A model generated the notes under the pieces. That model made no database searches, was not told where the DNA came from, and was given only the letters and a program-made list of their open reading frames with translations. From Plantactinospora sp. KBS50 (GTDB lineage Bacteria; Actinomycetota; Actinomycetes; Mycobacteriales; Micromonosporaceae), in assembly GCF_002285795.1 (NCBI RefSeq), contig NZ_CP022961.1, positions 4,096,001 through 4,160,000 on the forward strand: a stretch of 64,000 bases of DNA, in the 5' to 3' direction. Positions 19,029 through 26,284 of this stretch are shown one piece after another; within the stretch, counting starts at the first letter, position 1; every line of letters starts with the position of its first letter. The position numbers and the translations under genes were made by a program.

Positions 19029-20186
19029 ATGAGACCGAGACGCACCGCCCGCAGGATTTCGGCCACGACGGTGGCCATGGCGCTCGCCGTGATCGGCGCG
19101 CTGGGAAGCCCGCTCCCGGCGTCCGCCGGACCGGCCGCTCACGCCCCTGTCCTTCCCGACCGGAAGGTCGCCGCCGCGCCCGGCGTCAGCGCGCAGAAGC
19201 CGGACGCCGGCAGGCGACCCGCGGCACCGCGAGCGGTCGCCGACGCCACGAACGGTTCCCCGATCACCCTGCGGGCGCCGGCGGCCGGCACGGCGCCGCG
19301 TACGGTCGGCGGCGCGCAACCGCAGGACCTGGCCTGCACGCCGTACCTCACCGAATGGGTCAGCAAGAGCGGCCTCAACGTACGGATCGACTACCTCGCG
19401 GAGATCAGCTGCAACTTCTATCTCGCGGGCGCCGGGCAGGCGTCCCTGGTCGAGCGGACGTCCGGCTCGCCGTACAACGGACAGATCGTCGCGGCGGCGG
19501 CGCCGTTCTCGTTCCTCAGCGGCTACTACGCCTACAGCTACGGCGCCGTGCTCATCGACGGGCACGTCTACGACGGCGGCGCCCGGATGGAGGCCCGGTT
19601 CGACCTGGTGCTGCAGATCAACGGCGGCACCTGGGGCGGCTGCTTCACCCTGCCGAACGGCATGCGCTACCTGACCCCCTGCTCCGGCCTCGGCACCAGC
19701 ACCCTGTCGGTCGCGGTCGGTTCGGGCGAGTTCTCCACCGGCCTGGCGCCCAACCGGCTGGCGGTGCTGGAGAGCCTGACCTCACCCGGTGCCGCCAGCT
19801 ACAACGCGTGGAACATCGGGCGGTACTACCCGGACTACGCGGCGTACGAGTTCGACTGGTCCACCGACTACTGCACCTGGGCGCCGGACAATCCGCTGGG
19901 ATTCACCTTCGAGTCGGCCTGCGCCCGGCATGACTTCGGCTACCGCAACTACAAGGCGGCCCAGCGGTTCGAGGCGAACAAGGACCGGCTCGACCTGGCC
20001 TTCTACGACGACCTGCAACGGGTGTGCGCCGGCTACCCCGAGGCGGTGCAGCCGGCCTGTTACGCCCTGGCCCTGACCTACTACGAGGCGGTGCGGGTCT
20101 TCGGGATCCAGCGGGTCACGCCGGAGCAGATCGACGAGGCCGCCAGGCTGCTGCCCGCCGGCGCGGCCGAGCGCCGAGCCGGCTGA
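19029..20186 (+). CDS. Secreted prokaryotic phospholipase A2-like protein, 385 aa
   Basis: Residues 1-33 form a signal peptide (Arg-rich start, TTVAMALAVIGALGSPLPASA). A 70-residue Pro/Ala-rich segment follows, then a beta-rich middle region (about 105-260) that I do not recognise. The C-terminal part DYCTWAPDNPLGFTFESACARHDFGYRNYK contains the H301-D302 pair and cysteines of bacterial phospholipase A2, followed by RLDLAFYDDLQRVC. It probably hydrolyses the sn-2 ester of phospholipids outside the cell. ATG start with ACGGAG ahead; monocistronic, divergent from the SARP gene across a 229-bp gap. The long middle region is larger than in minimal Streptomyces enzymes. Confidence 0.88.
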   Translation: MRPRRTARRISATTVAMALAVIGALGSPLPASAGPAAHAPVLPDRKVAAAPGVSAQKPDAGRRPAAPRAVADATNGSPITLRAPAAGTAPRTVGGAQPQDLACTPYLTEWVSKSGLNVRIDYLAEISCNFYLAGAGQASLVERTSGSPYNGQIVAAAAPFSFLSGYYAYSYGAVLIDGHVYDGGARMEARFDLVLQINGGTWGGCFTLPNGMRYLTPCSGLGTSTLSVAVGSGEFSTGLAPNRLAVLESLTSPGAASYNAWNIGRYYPDYAAYEFDWSTDYCTWAPDNPLGFTFESACARHDFGYRNYKAAQRFEANKDRLDLAFYDDLQRVCAGYPEAVQPACYALALTYYEAVRVFGIQRVTPEQIDEAARLLPAGAAERRAG

Positions 20187-20198
20187 GCGGGTGCCGGA

Positions 20199-20251
20199 CC
20201 GACGCGGGACCGCGGGCCGCAGGGGTCGACCTCACCCGGGTCCCGCGTCGG
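20199..20251. terminator. Inverted repeat between convergent genes
   Basis: A perfect 13-bp inverted repeat (CCGACGCGGGACC at 20199 and its complement ending 20251) surrounds a 27-nt loop between the phospholipase stop (20186) and the regulator stop (20232, minus strand), with the right arm inside the end of the regulator gene. No T-run. Position suits a bidirectional terminator. Confidence 0.6.
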
Positions 20252-21221
20252 CCGGACCGCCGGCGCCGACCAGTTCGTTCCCGAGCGCCGTCCGCCAGTA
20301 CAGGACGTTGCGTCCGTTGCGCGCCCGCGCGACCGTGCCGGCGTCGTGCAGCACGGCCAGGTGGTCGGCGACCCCGCCGAGGCTGAGGCCCAGCCGCCGG
20401 GCCAACTGGGTGGTGGTGGCCGGCTGGTCGAGCGCCCGCAGGACCTGCCCCCTGGTGCGGCCGATCAGCCGGTCGACGGCCTCGGCGCCGGGCCGGGCCG
20501 GCAGCGACCAGAGATTGCCGCCGCCCCGGGCCGGATAGACCAGGGCGTACGCCCGGGGCGGGTCCAGGGCCAGCCACCGACCGCCGAGGGTGGACGGCAC
20601 CAGCGTCAGGGCCGCGCCGTCGACCCGATGGTCCGGGCCGCCCAGGTCCCCGATCTCGATGCGCCCGGTCGAGCGCCAGCGCACCCCGAGGCTCAGCCCG
20701 TGCAGGGCCCGGGACCAGCCGTACGTGGCCAGCAGCCCGGTGCGGTGGACCACGTCCTGCTCGGCGATCGCGGACAGCCGGGGCCACATCGGCTGCATCA
20801 CCTCCTGCCAGAACACCGACAGGCCGTCCGCGAGCCGGCCGGCGACCCCGGCTCCGCACAGCAGCGCGTCCAGCGGCCGGCCCTGGGCGCTGACCGCCAG
20901 GTCGCGGCCGGCCCGCTCGTCCGGGGTGGCGGCCACCGCCGCGAGTTCCTGCGCGAAGGACGTGTCGAGGCGGGTGGGCGGGATGCAGATGAAGTCCGGC
21001 AGCCAGGAGGTCAGCGCGGCCAACCGGGCGAGCGCGGCCACCACCGGCTCCCGTTGGCACACCCGCTCGTAGCCGCCGCCGGCGTACTCCCGCCACGGCA
21101 GCAGTTCCACGGAGCACTTCCCGCCGCCGAGCAGGCGGAGCGCGGCGATCGTCTCGACCATGGGCGACGTGGCGAACCGGACGTCGGCCAGTTGGGCCGT
21201 GGAGACCTCCAAGAACGCCAT
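20232..21221 (-). CDS. ArsR-like winged-helix regulator with DUF5937-type N-terminus, 329 aa
   Basis: The C-terminal 70 residues hold a winged helix (TTTQLARRLGLSLGGVADHLAVLHDAGTVARARNGRNVLYWR, in pieces) typical of ArsR/SmtB-like repressors. The long N-terminal part with VRFATSPMVETIAALRLL resembles the DUF5937-type domain common in actinobacterial regulators; the assignment is from memory of the pattern. Start ATG 21221 is preferred over upstream in-frame starts because AGGGGGCG lies just ahead. It is divergent from the MFS gene with 58 bp between starts, the classic layout for a local repressor of an exporter. Confidence 0.82.
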   Translation of the reverse strand: MAFLEVSTAQLADVRFATSPMVETIAALRLLGGGKCSVELLPWREYAGGGYERVCQREPVVAALARLAALTSWLPDFICIPPTRLDTSFAQELAAVAATPDERAGRDLAVSAQGRPLDALLCGAGVAGRLADGLSVFWQEVMQPMWPRLSAIAEQDVVHRTGLLATYGWSRALHGLSLGVRWRSTGRIEIGDLGGPDHRVDGAALTLVPSTLGGRWLALDPPRAYALVYPARGGGNLWSLPARPGAEAVDRLIGRTRGQVLRALDQPATTTQLARRLGLSLGGVADHLAVLHDAGTVARARNGRNVLYWRTALGNELVGAGGPADAGPG

Positions 21222-21279
21222 GTTTCGCCCCCTGGCGTAACGATAGCCCGGCACGGCGGGCCGTCGGAGACTGCAAGCT

Positions 21280-22476
21280 ATGGCGACCTATCGCGAGGTG
21301 CTCGGGGTGACGGAGTTCCGCGCGCTGTTCGCCGGCCACAGCACCACCGTGGTGGCCAAGAACATGCAGCAGCTCGCGCTGGCCTCGCTGGTGTTCGCCA
21401 CCACCGGCTCGCCGTTGCTGGCCGCGGTCGCCTTCCTCGCCGGGCTGCTTCCGCACGCGGTCGTCGCGCTGTCCCTGCTCTCGCTGGCCGACCGGCTGCC
21501 GCCGCGGGGTGCCCTGATCGCGTTCGACCTCGGCCGGGCGGCGGCGCTCGGCCTGCTGGCCGGCGGCGTGCTCCCGCTGTGGGCGATCTTCGCCGTGGTG
21601 CTGCTGGCCGGGGCCGGCGACGCGCTGGCGGCCGCGATCCGGCTGGCGCTCGTCGCCGACGTGCTGCGGGACGGGTACGTGGCCGGGCGCGCGCTGCTCA
21701 ACATCGTGGTCGGGGTGATGCAGGTGCTCGGCTACGCCGTCGGCGGCGTACTGCTGTCGCTGGTGGGCGCGGGCGGTGCGCTGTGCACGGCCGCGGGTTT
21801 CTCGCTGCTCGCCGCGGCGGTCACCCGGTCCGGTCTGCGCCGGCACCGGCCGCGCGGCGCCGGCCGCGGCGCGCTGCGCAGCACCTGGGCGGGGAACCGG
21901 GCGATCCTCGGCGACACCCGGGCGCGCGGTCTGCTGTGGGCGCACTGGATCCCGAACGGGCTGATCGTCGGCGCCGAGGCGCTCTACATCCCGTACGCCG
22001 GTGCGTCCGCGAGCGTGCTGTTCGTGTCGGCCGGGGTGGGAATGCTGGTCGGCGACGCGGTGATCGGCCGGCTGGGCGCCGCCACCCGGGGACGGCTGAT
22101 ACTGCCCGCCCTGGTGCTGCTCGCGGTGCCGTACCTGGCCTTCGCCTGGCGGCCGCCGGTCCCGGTGGCCGCCGTGCTGGTCGCGGTCGCCTCGGTGGGC
22201 TTCGGCTCCACCCTCGGCGTGCAGGAGCGGCTGTTGCGGGTGCTGCCCGCCGCCCGCCACGGCCAGGGTCTCGGCCTGGCGATGAGCGGGATGATGACCA
22301 TGCAGGCGGTGGCCGTGGCGCTCGCCGGGGCGACGGCCGAGATGTTCGGCCCGACGACCGCGATGGCGATGGCGGCGGCCGGCTCCCTGGCGGTCACCGG
22401 CGCGCTGCTGCCGCACGTCGCGCCCCGGTGGCGTGCCGCCCGCACCGCCGCCGCGGCGCTCACTGCGGTGCGCTGA
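21280..22476 (+). CDS. MFS transporter, 398 aa
   Basis: Hydrophobic throughout with about ten to twelve membrane segments. The opening MATYREVLGVTEFRALFAGHSTTVVAKNMQQLALASLVFATTGSPLLAAVAFLAGLLP (in pieces) is typical of drug-efflux MFS proteins of the YfiS/EntS style, and the A-loop signature LSLADRLPPRGALIAFD is recognisable. Likely substrate-proton antiport; cargo unknown. It lies opposite the winged-helix regulator at 20232, which probably controls it. Its stop overlaps the convergent hydrolase gene by 17 nt. Confidence 0.85.
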   Translation: MATYREVLGVTEFRALFAGHSTTVVAKNMQQLALASLVFATTGSPLLAAVAFLAGLLPHAVVALSLLSLADRLPPRGALIAFDLGRAAALGLLAGGVLPLWAIFAVVLLAGAGDALAAAIRLALVADVLRDGYVAGRALLNIVVGVMQVLGYAVGGVLLSLVGAGGALCTAAGFSLLAAAVTRSGLRRHRPRGAGRGALRSTWAGNRAILGDTRARGLLWAHWIPNGLIVGAEALYIPYAGASASVLFVSAGVGMLVGDAVIGRLGAATRGRLILPALVLLAVPYLAFAWRPPVPVAAVLVAVASVGFGSTLGVQERLLRVLPAARHGQGLGLAMSGMMTMQAVAVALAGATAEMFGPTTAMAMAAAGSLAVTGALLPHVAPRWRAARTAAAALTAVR

Positions 22477-23338
22477 GGAACCTGCTGATCTGCGCGGCGA
22501 GGTCACCGGGAGCCTCCTCCATCAGGTGGTGACCGGACTTGACGGGCGCGCCGCGCAGCCGCGGCGCCCACGGCGCCCAGACGCCGAGCACGTCGTCGTC
22601 GTAGAGTTCGGCCAGGCCGCTTTCGCTGCCCCACAGCACCAGCGTCGGGCACCGGAGGCGCCGCCCGGCCGCGCGATCCTGCTCGTCGTGCCGCCGGTCG
22701 ATGCCGACACCGGCCCGGTAGTCCTCGCACATGGCGTGCACCGTGCCGGGGTCGTGGATCGCGCGCTGGTAGTCCTGGAACTCCTCCCGGCTCATGTCGT
22801 CCTCATCGGCGCCGTACCGGACGCCGTAGAAGGCGTCCGGGTCGGCGCCGATGACCTTTTCCGGCAGCTCCGGGCTGGCCAGGAAGAACCAGTGCCACCA
22901 CCGGGTCGCGAACCGCGCGTCGCACCGGTCGAGCGCGTCCCCGATCGGCACCACGTCCAGGGCGACGAGCGCGCTGACCGACCCCGGGTGGTCCATCGCG
23001 AGCCGGAAGGCCACGTAGCCGCCGCGGTCGTGCCCCACCACCGCGAACCGCCGGTGGCCGAGGCCGTGCATCAGCGCCAGGCAGTCCCGGGCCATCGCCC
23101 GTTTCGAGTACGGGGTGTGCTCGTCGTCCGTCGGCGGCTTGCTGGACCGGCCGTAGCCGCGCAGGTCGGGGCAGACCACGGTGAACCGCTCGGCGAGCAG
23201 CGGCGCCACCCGGTGCCAGGTGGCGTGGGTACGGGGATGGCCGTGCAGCAGCAGGACGGCCGGCCCCGCGCCGCCGTGCCGGACCCGCAGGGTGGCCTCC
23301 CCTACGTCGATGTGGTCGAGAGTGAAGGTGGTGAACAT
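22460..23338 (-). CDS. Alpha/beta hydrolase, fluoroacetate/haloacetate dehalogenase-like, 292 aa
   Basis: Alpha/beta hydrolase with nucleophile D104 in VVGHDRGG, acid D128, base H270 (KSGHHLMEEAP) and oxyanion HGHPRT. It closely follows fluoroacetate dehalogenase: R105, halide-pocket H149-W150 (WHWFFLA), Y190 and the MCEDYRAG block are present. The second carboxylate-binding arginine of the family (HDRGGR) is Y108 here, so the acid substrate may differ or it may be an epoxide hydrolase. ATG 23338 is preferred; an in-frame GTG 23362 is possible. It overlaps the upstream regulator gene by 37 nt, suggesting coupled expression. Confidence 0.85.
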   Translation of the reverse strand: MFTTFTLDHIDVGEATLRVRHGGAGPAVLLLHGHPRTHATWHRVAPLLAERFTVVCPDLRGYGRSSKPPTDDEHTPYSKRAMARDCLALMHGLGHRRFAVVGHDRGGYVAFRLAMDHPGSVSALVALDVVPIGDALDRCDARFATRWWHWFFLASPELPEKVIGADPDAFYGVRYGADEDDMSREEFQDYQRAIHDPGTVHAMCEDYRAGVGIDRRHDEQDRAAGRRLRCPTLVLWGSESGLAELYDDDVLGVWAPWAPRLRGAPVKSGHHLMEEAPGDLAAQISRFLSAPQ

Positions 23339-24453
23339 CCTGTCCCGTTTCCCTTCGGACACCGGCGACCGTCGCCGTCTCGATCTGGTGAAGTGGCGGA
23401 GTGCACGAGCGCCCGCCCGAGGGGCGTGAGGAAGTAGAGCACCTCGTTGGCCAGCCGGCGGCTGTCCAGCAGCCCGGCCTCGCGCAGCACCGACAGGTGC
23501 TTGCTCACGGTGCTGGGGGCGAGGTCCTTGCGGCGGGCGACCTCGGTCGTGGTGGACGGGTCCAGGAGCGTGACCAGGATCGCGGCGCGGGTCGCGCCCA
23601 GAAGATCCCTCAGACCGTGCGGGTCGGCGACCCGATTGTCGATCATCGCGAGCGCGCCGACGCGCGCCGCCTCGTCCATCGGATAGACCAGCAGTGGCCG
23701 GGAGTCGGCCACCGGCACCAGGAACGGTTCCCCGTCGCAGAACACCGAGGGCAGCAGGGTCACCCCGTCGCCGTCCAGCGCCACCGCGGCGCCGCCGGGA
23801 CCGGCCTCCAGTCGCGGCGGTCTCCAGCGCAGCACCGGCCCGAGCGCGCCGAGCAACTGGTGCGGCCCGCCGCTGAGCAGGGCGCGGGAGTGGGCGGCCC
23901 GCTCGGCGTCGACCGCGACCCGGAACTGGTTCCAGTACGGGGCTATCGCGGCCCAGTGGTAGCGCAGCAGGCCGGGCACCGGGCGCGCGCCGCCGCCGGC
24001 GGGGTCGCCCGGCCGGGGCTGGCCGGGATCACCCAGCCGGAGCCGATCCGGGTCCCCCGGGCGGGGTTGGCCCGGGTCCCCCGGGTGGGACTCGACCGGA
24101 TCACCCGGGCGGGGCTGGCCCGTATCACCCGCGCGGGGCTCCGGCACCCGGACGGGCGCGTCGGGTTCGACCCGGGCGGCCTGATGCCACGGCCCGAGCA
24201 TGCCGGCGATGAGGTGCACCGCGTCCGGGGTGGAGGAGACCTCGCCGAGCGTCTCACCCAGCATGGACGCCGGTGACGCCTCACCCGGTGGCATGCCGAG
24301 ACGGGCGACGGTCCGGGCGTGCCAGAGCGCGTAGACGCGGCTCGGCCGCTGCGCGAGCATCCGCAGGCTGAGCAGGATCTCGACGGCCATGGACGGGCTT
24401 GGGGCGACGCCGACTCGGCAGATGTCGGCGTCCGTGAAGACGATGGTCGTCAA
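23302..24453 (-). CDS. ArsR-like winged-helix regulator with repeat linker, 383 aa
   Basis: A C-terminal winged helix (STTTEVARRKDLAPSTVSKHLSVLREAGLLDSRRLANEVLYFLTPLG, in pieces, about 295-345) marks an ArsR-like regulator, and the rest has the same layout as the regulator at 20232: N-terminal domain opening IVFTDADICRVGVAPSPSMAVEILLSLRML. A repetitive Pro-Gly-Asp linker lies at about 107-151. TTG start with GGGAG five bases ahead. The last residues after the winged helix read through into the hydrolase gene, giving the overlap; it probably regulates that hydrolase. The tail DGRRCPKGNG looks unstructured. Confidence 0.82.
   Translation of the reverse strand: MTTIVFTDADICRVGVAPSPSMAVEILLSLRMLAQRPSRVYALWHARTVARLGMPPGEASPASMLGETLGEVSSTPDAVHLIAGMLGPWHQAARVEPDAPVRVPEPRAGDTGQPRPGDPVESHPGDPGQPRPGDPDRLRLGDPGQPRPGDPAGGGARPVPGLLRYHWAAIAPYWNQFRVAVDAERAAHSRALLSGGPHQLLGALGPVLRWRPPRLEAGPGGAAVALDGDGVTLLPSVFCDGEPFLVPVADSRPLLVYPMDEAARVGALAMIDNRVADPHGLRDLLGATRAAILVTLLDPSTTTEVARRKDLAPSTVSKHLSVLREAGLLDSRRLANEVLYFLTPLGRALVHSATSPDRDGDGRRCPKGNGTGCSPPSLSTTST
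24000..24137. repeat. In-frame PGDP-type repeats in regulator gene
   Basis: Degenerate units of about 30 bp (cores GGGGCTGGCCCG and GGATCACCCGG) encode successive PGDPGQPR-like decapeptides in the regulator at 23302-24453. Units differ by single substitutions, in keeping with slippage or unequal crossover. All keep the frame. Confidence 0.75.
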
Positions 24454-24920
24454 TGTTGCTCCCGAGCTGGGCTACCTACGAGGTCACTGCGGTTGGCCCG
24501 GCCGTTGGCTGGCGGCCGCGTTGAAGTACCGGGCCAAGTACCCAGAGTCAACCGGGGTAACTCCTCGCCCGAGCATCGGTTGCGACGGAGGTTGCGGAGA
24601 CGACGGCGGTTGCGACGGAGACGGCGGCGGATCCGGGCCGGGCGGCCACCACCTCCCGGCCGACCGGCGGCACGTTTCGCTCCGGGACGAATCCTGATCC
24701 AGGAGAGTCGATGAACAGGAACTTTGTCGGGTAGACGAATGTCATTGCGTCGATCGGACGATCCTCCATAGTCTCGGGGACAGGTTAATCGACCGAAAGG
24801 GCCATTGACACACTTCTTCGTCATGGCCCACCCCGCCGGACGCCCGACTGCGCGTACGGGGCGCCCTCGTGTCATCACATCCGGGCCCGCGACGTTGCGC
24901 GGCCACACCTAGGAGGATCC
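24454..24920. other. 467-bp intergenic region between divergent operons
   Basis: Separates the minus-strand regulator from the plus-strand cassette at 24921. It holds a direct repeat AAGTACC (24524 and 24536) in the likely promoter of the regulator, a 13-bp direct repeat GGTTGCGACGGAG (24578 and 24608), a plus-strand TTGACA at 24805 without a convincing -10 box, and the ribosome site AGGAGG at 24911. No convincing gene. Confidence 0.6.
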
Positions 24921-25712
24921 ATGGGCCGATCCCCGCTCAGCATTCTTTCGGTAACCGATTTCAACGGACACCCGTTGCCGACGGAACTGCTGAACAAGAC
25001 GTTCCACGAACTGATGGACGTGCACGGATACGTCTATCTGTGCAACGCGCCGGACGACTTCGACCCGGTCGGCTTCTGCCGCGGGCTCGGGCCGTTCATC
25101 CCCAACTACACCGGCGCCGTGGTCGGCGACGTACGCCCGGAAGCCGGCATGGACGACGTCTACCACGCCGGCAACACCCGCCCGCTGATGCCGCACACCG
25201 AGGGCTACGACTTCGAGATCGTCCCGCCCCGGTTCATCGCGCTGTGGTGTGTCACCCCGTGCCGGGGAGAGGGCGGAGAAACCACCCTCATGGACGCCCG
25301 CGCGTTCGTCCAGACCCTCTCCGACGAGGAACGCGACCACCTGAACAACCACGTGTACGACTGGAAGACCACGGACGGCATCCGCCGCATGGGGCTGGAC
25401 CTGCACACCCGCCACCCCGTTCTCGAGGACCACGCCGACGGGCAGATCGTCCGCTTCTCCTGCAACAACCTGATCCGCGCCGACGACGATCCGGCGGCCG
25501 CCATCCAGGAAAAGGTCAAGCGGTACTTCGACCAGCATCACATCGCGGTGAACTACGAACGCAACGACATGCTGGTCTGGGACAACTGGCGGATGTTGCA
25601 CTCCCGTACCGCCTTCAACGACCGGCACCGCCATCTGCGCCGCATTCAGGTCGGCACGGTCATCACCGACGCCCCCAGCGAGCCGCCGGCTCGCGAGCTG
25701 GTCACGGCCTGA
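24921..25712 (+). CDS. TauD/TfdA-family Fe(II)/2-oxoglutarate oxygenase, 263 aa
   Basis: The iron facial triad is H92-x-E94 ([12 protein letters not shown]) and H227 ([12 protein letters not shown]), with R240 or R241 placed to bind 2-oxoglutarate. The His-x-Glu form is the clavaminate-synthase-like variant of the usual His-x-Asp. Between them lies [15 protein letters not shown], the conserved strand after the first ligands. It should hydroxylate, desaturate or cyclise a small amino-acid-like substrate. ATG preceded by AGGAGG; first gene of the eight-gene cassette, 23 nt before panD. A fairly basic, His-rich C-terminus is normal. The product is unknown. Confidence 0.88.
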   Translation: MGRSPLSILSVTDFNGHPLPTELLNKTFHELMDVHGYVYLCNAPDDFDPVGFCRGLGPFIPNYTGAVVGDVRPEAGMDDVYHAGNTRPLMPHTEGYDFEIVPPRFIALWCVTPCRGEGGETTLMDARAFVQTLSDEERDHLNNHVYDWKTTDGIRRMGLDLHTRHPVLEDHADGQIVRFSCNNLIRADDDPAAAIQEKVKRYFDQHHIAVNYERNDMLVWDNWRMLHSRTAFNDRHRHLRRIQVGTVITDAPSEPPARELVTA

Positions 25713-25735
25713 ACTACTCCGAGACGAGGACGCTG

Positions 25736-26155
25736 ATGTTCCGTACCATGATGAAGTCGAAGATCCACCGGGCCACCGTGACGCAGGCAGATCTGCACTA
25801 CGTCGGCTCGCTCACCCTCGCGCGCGATCTCATGGAGGCCGCCGACCTTTATGCCGGTGAGCGTGTCGACATCGTCGACATCAACAACGGTACGCGCCTG
25901 TCCACGTACGTCATCGAGGGTCCGCCGCACACCGGAGTGGTCGGAATCAACGGCGCCGCGGCACGGCTGATCTCGCCCGGTGATCTCGTGATCATCATCG
26001 CCTATGGCACCTACAGCGATCAGGAGCTGGAGTCACTGCGCCCCCGGGTGGTCCTCGTCGATGACCGCAACCGCGTCAGCGACCTGGGTTCCGACCCGGC
26101 GCAGGCCATCCCCGGCACCGCCACCATGCGCGGAGACCTCGTCGCGCTGCACTGA
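25736..26155 (+). CDS. panD: Aspartate 1-decarboxylase PanD, 139 aa
   Basis: Very close to the housekeeping enzyme: [24 protein letters not shown] contains the Gly-Ser self-cleavage site that creates the pyruvoyl group, followed by [20 protein letters not shown] and [24 protein letters not shown]. It makes beta-alanine from L-aspartate. Here it is not with panC or panB but second in a biosynthetic-looking operon, so it probably supplies beta-alanine to the pathway and may be a duplicate of the pantothenate copy. ATG with GAGG ahead; an internal Met-Met follows but the first start has the better spacing. Confidence 0.95.
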   Translation: MFRTMMKSKIHRATVTQADLHYVGSLTLARDLMEAADLYAGERVDIVDINNGTRLSTYVIEGPPHTGVVGINGAAARLISPGDLVIIIAYGTYSDQELESLRPRVVLVDDRNRVSDLGSDPAQAIPGTATMRGDLVALH

Positions 26156-26163
26156 CCGGGATC

Positions 26164-26206
26164 GGGCTCCGTGCCGTGTCACGCTCCGTGCCGTGTCACG
26201 GAGCCC
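26164..26206 (+). promoter_or_regulatory. Tandem repeat with alternative hairpins between panD and next gene
   Basis: A 17-bp unit (GCTCCGTGCCGTGTCAC) occurs twice in tandem, followed by GGAGCCCC. Either copy can pair with the final CACGGAGC: the outer pairing gives a 10-bp stem (26164-26173 with 26197-26206), the inner an 8-bp stem with a 6-nt loop (26183-26190 with 26197-26204). In a 129-nt gap inside the operon this could attenuate or partly terminate transcription, or protect the 3' end of the upstream message. Confidence 0.55.
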
Positions 26207-26284
26207 CGCCCGGGTGACCGAACGACCGGCCGGAGCGCGCTGAGCCGGGCACCGCAACCCCGTCCCATGTGATTGGGAGAAGCC

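Noticed and set aside
23338-23362. GTG 23362 as start of the dehalogenase-like gene
   Set aside because: It adds only a charged octapeptide and deepens the overlap with the regulator; ATG 23338 aligns with the family start.
24389-24697. 102-codon plus-strand frame between the regulator and the oxygenase
   Set aside because: No ribosome site, starts inside the divergent regulator gene, and its Cys/Gly/Asp-rich end comes from the direct repeats there.
24805-24810. TTGACA as a clear promoter for the eight-gene cassette
   Set aside because: No -10-like hexamer at 16-19 nt downstream; kept only as a note in the intergenic entry.
25736-26155. PanD as provider of a beta-alanine starter for the PKS
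   Set aside because: The PKS begins with a KSQ loading module and methylmalonyl-type AT, and no amino-acyl-ACP ligase or acyltransferase gene set is visible.
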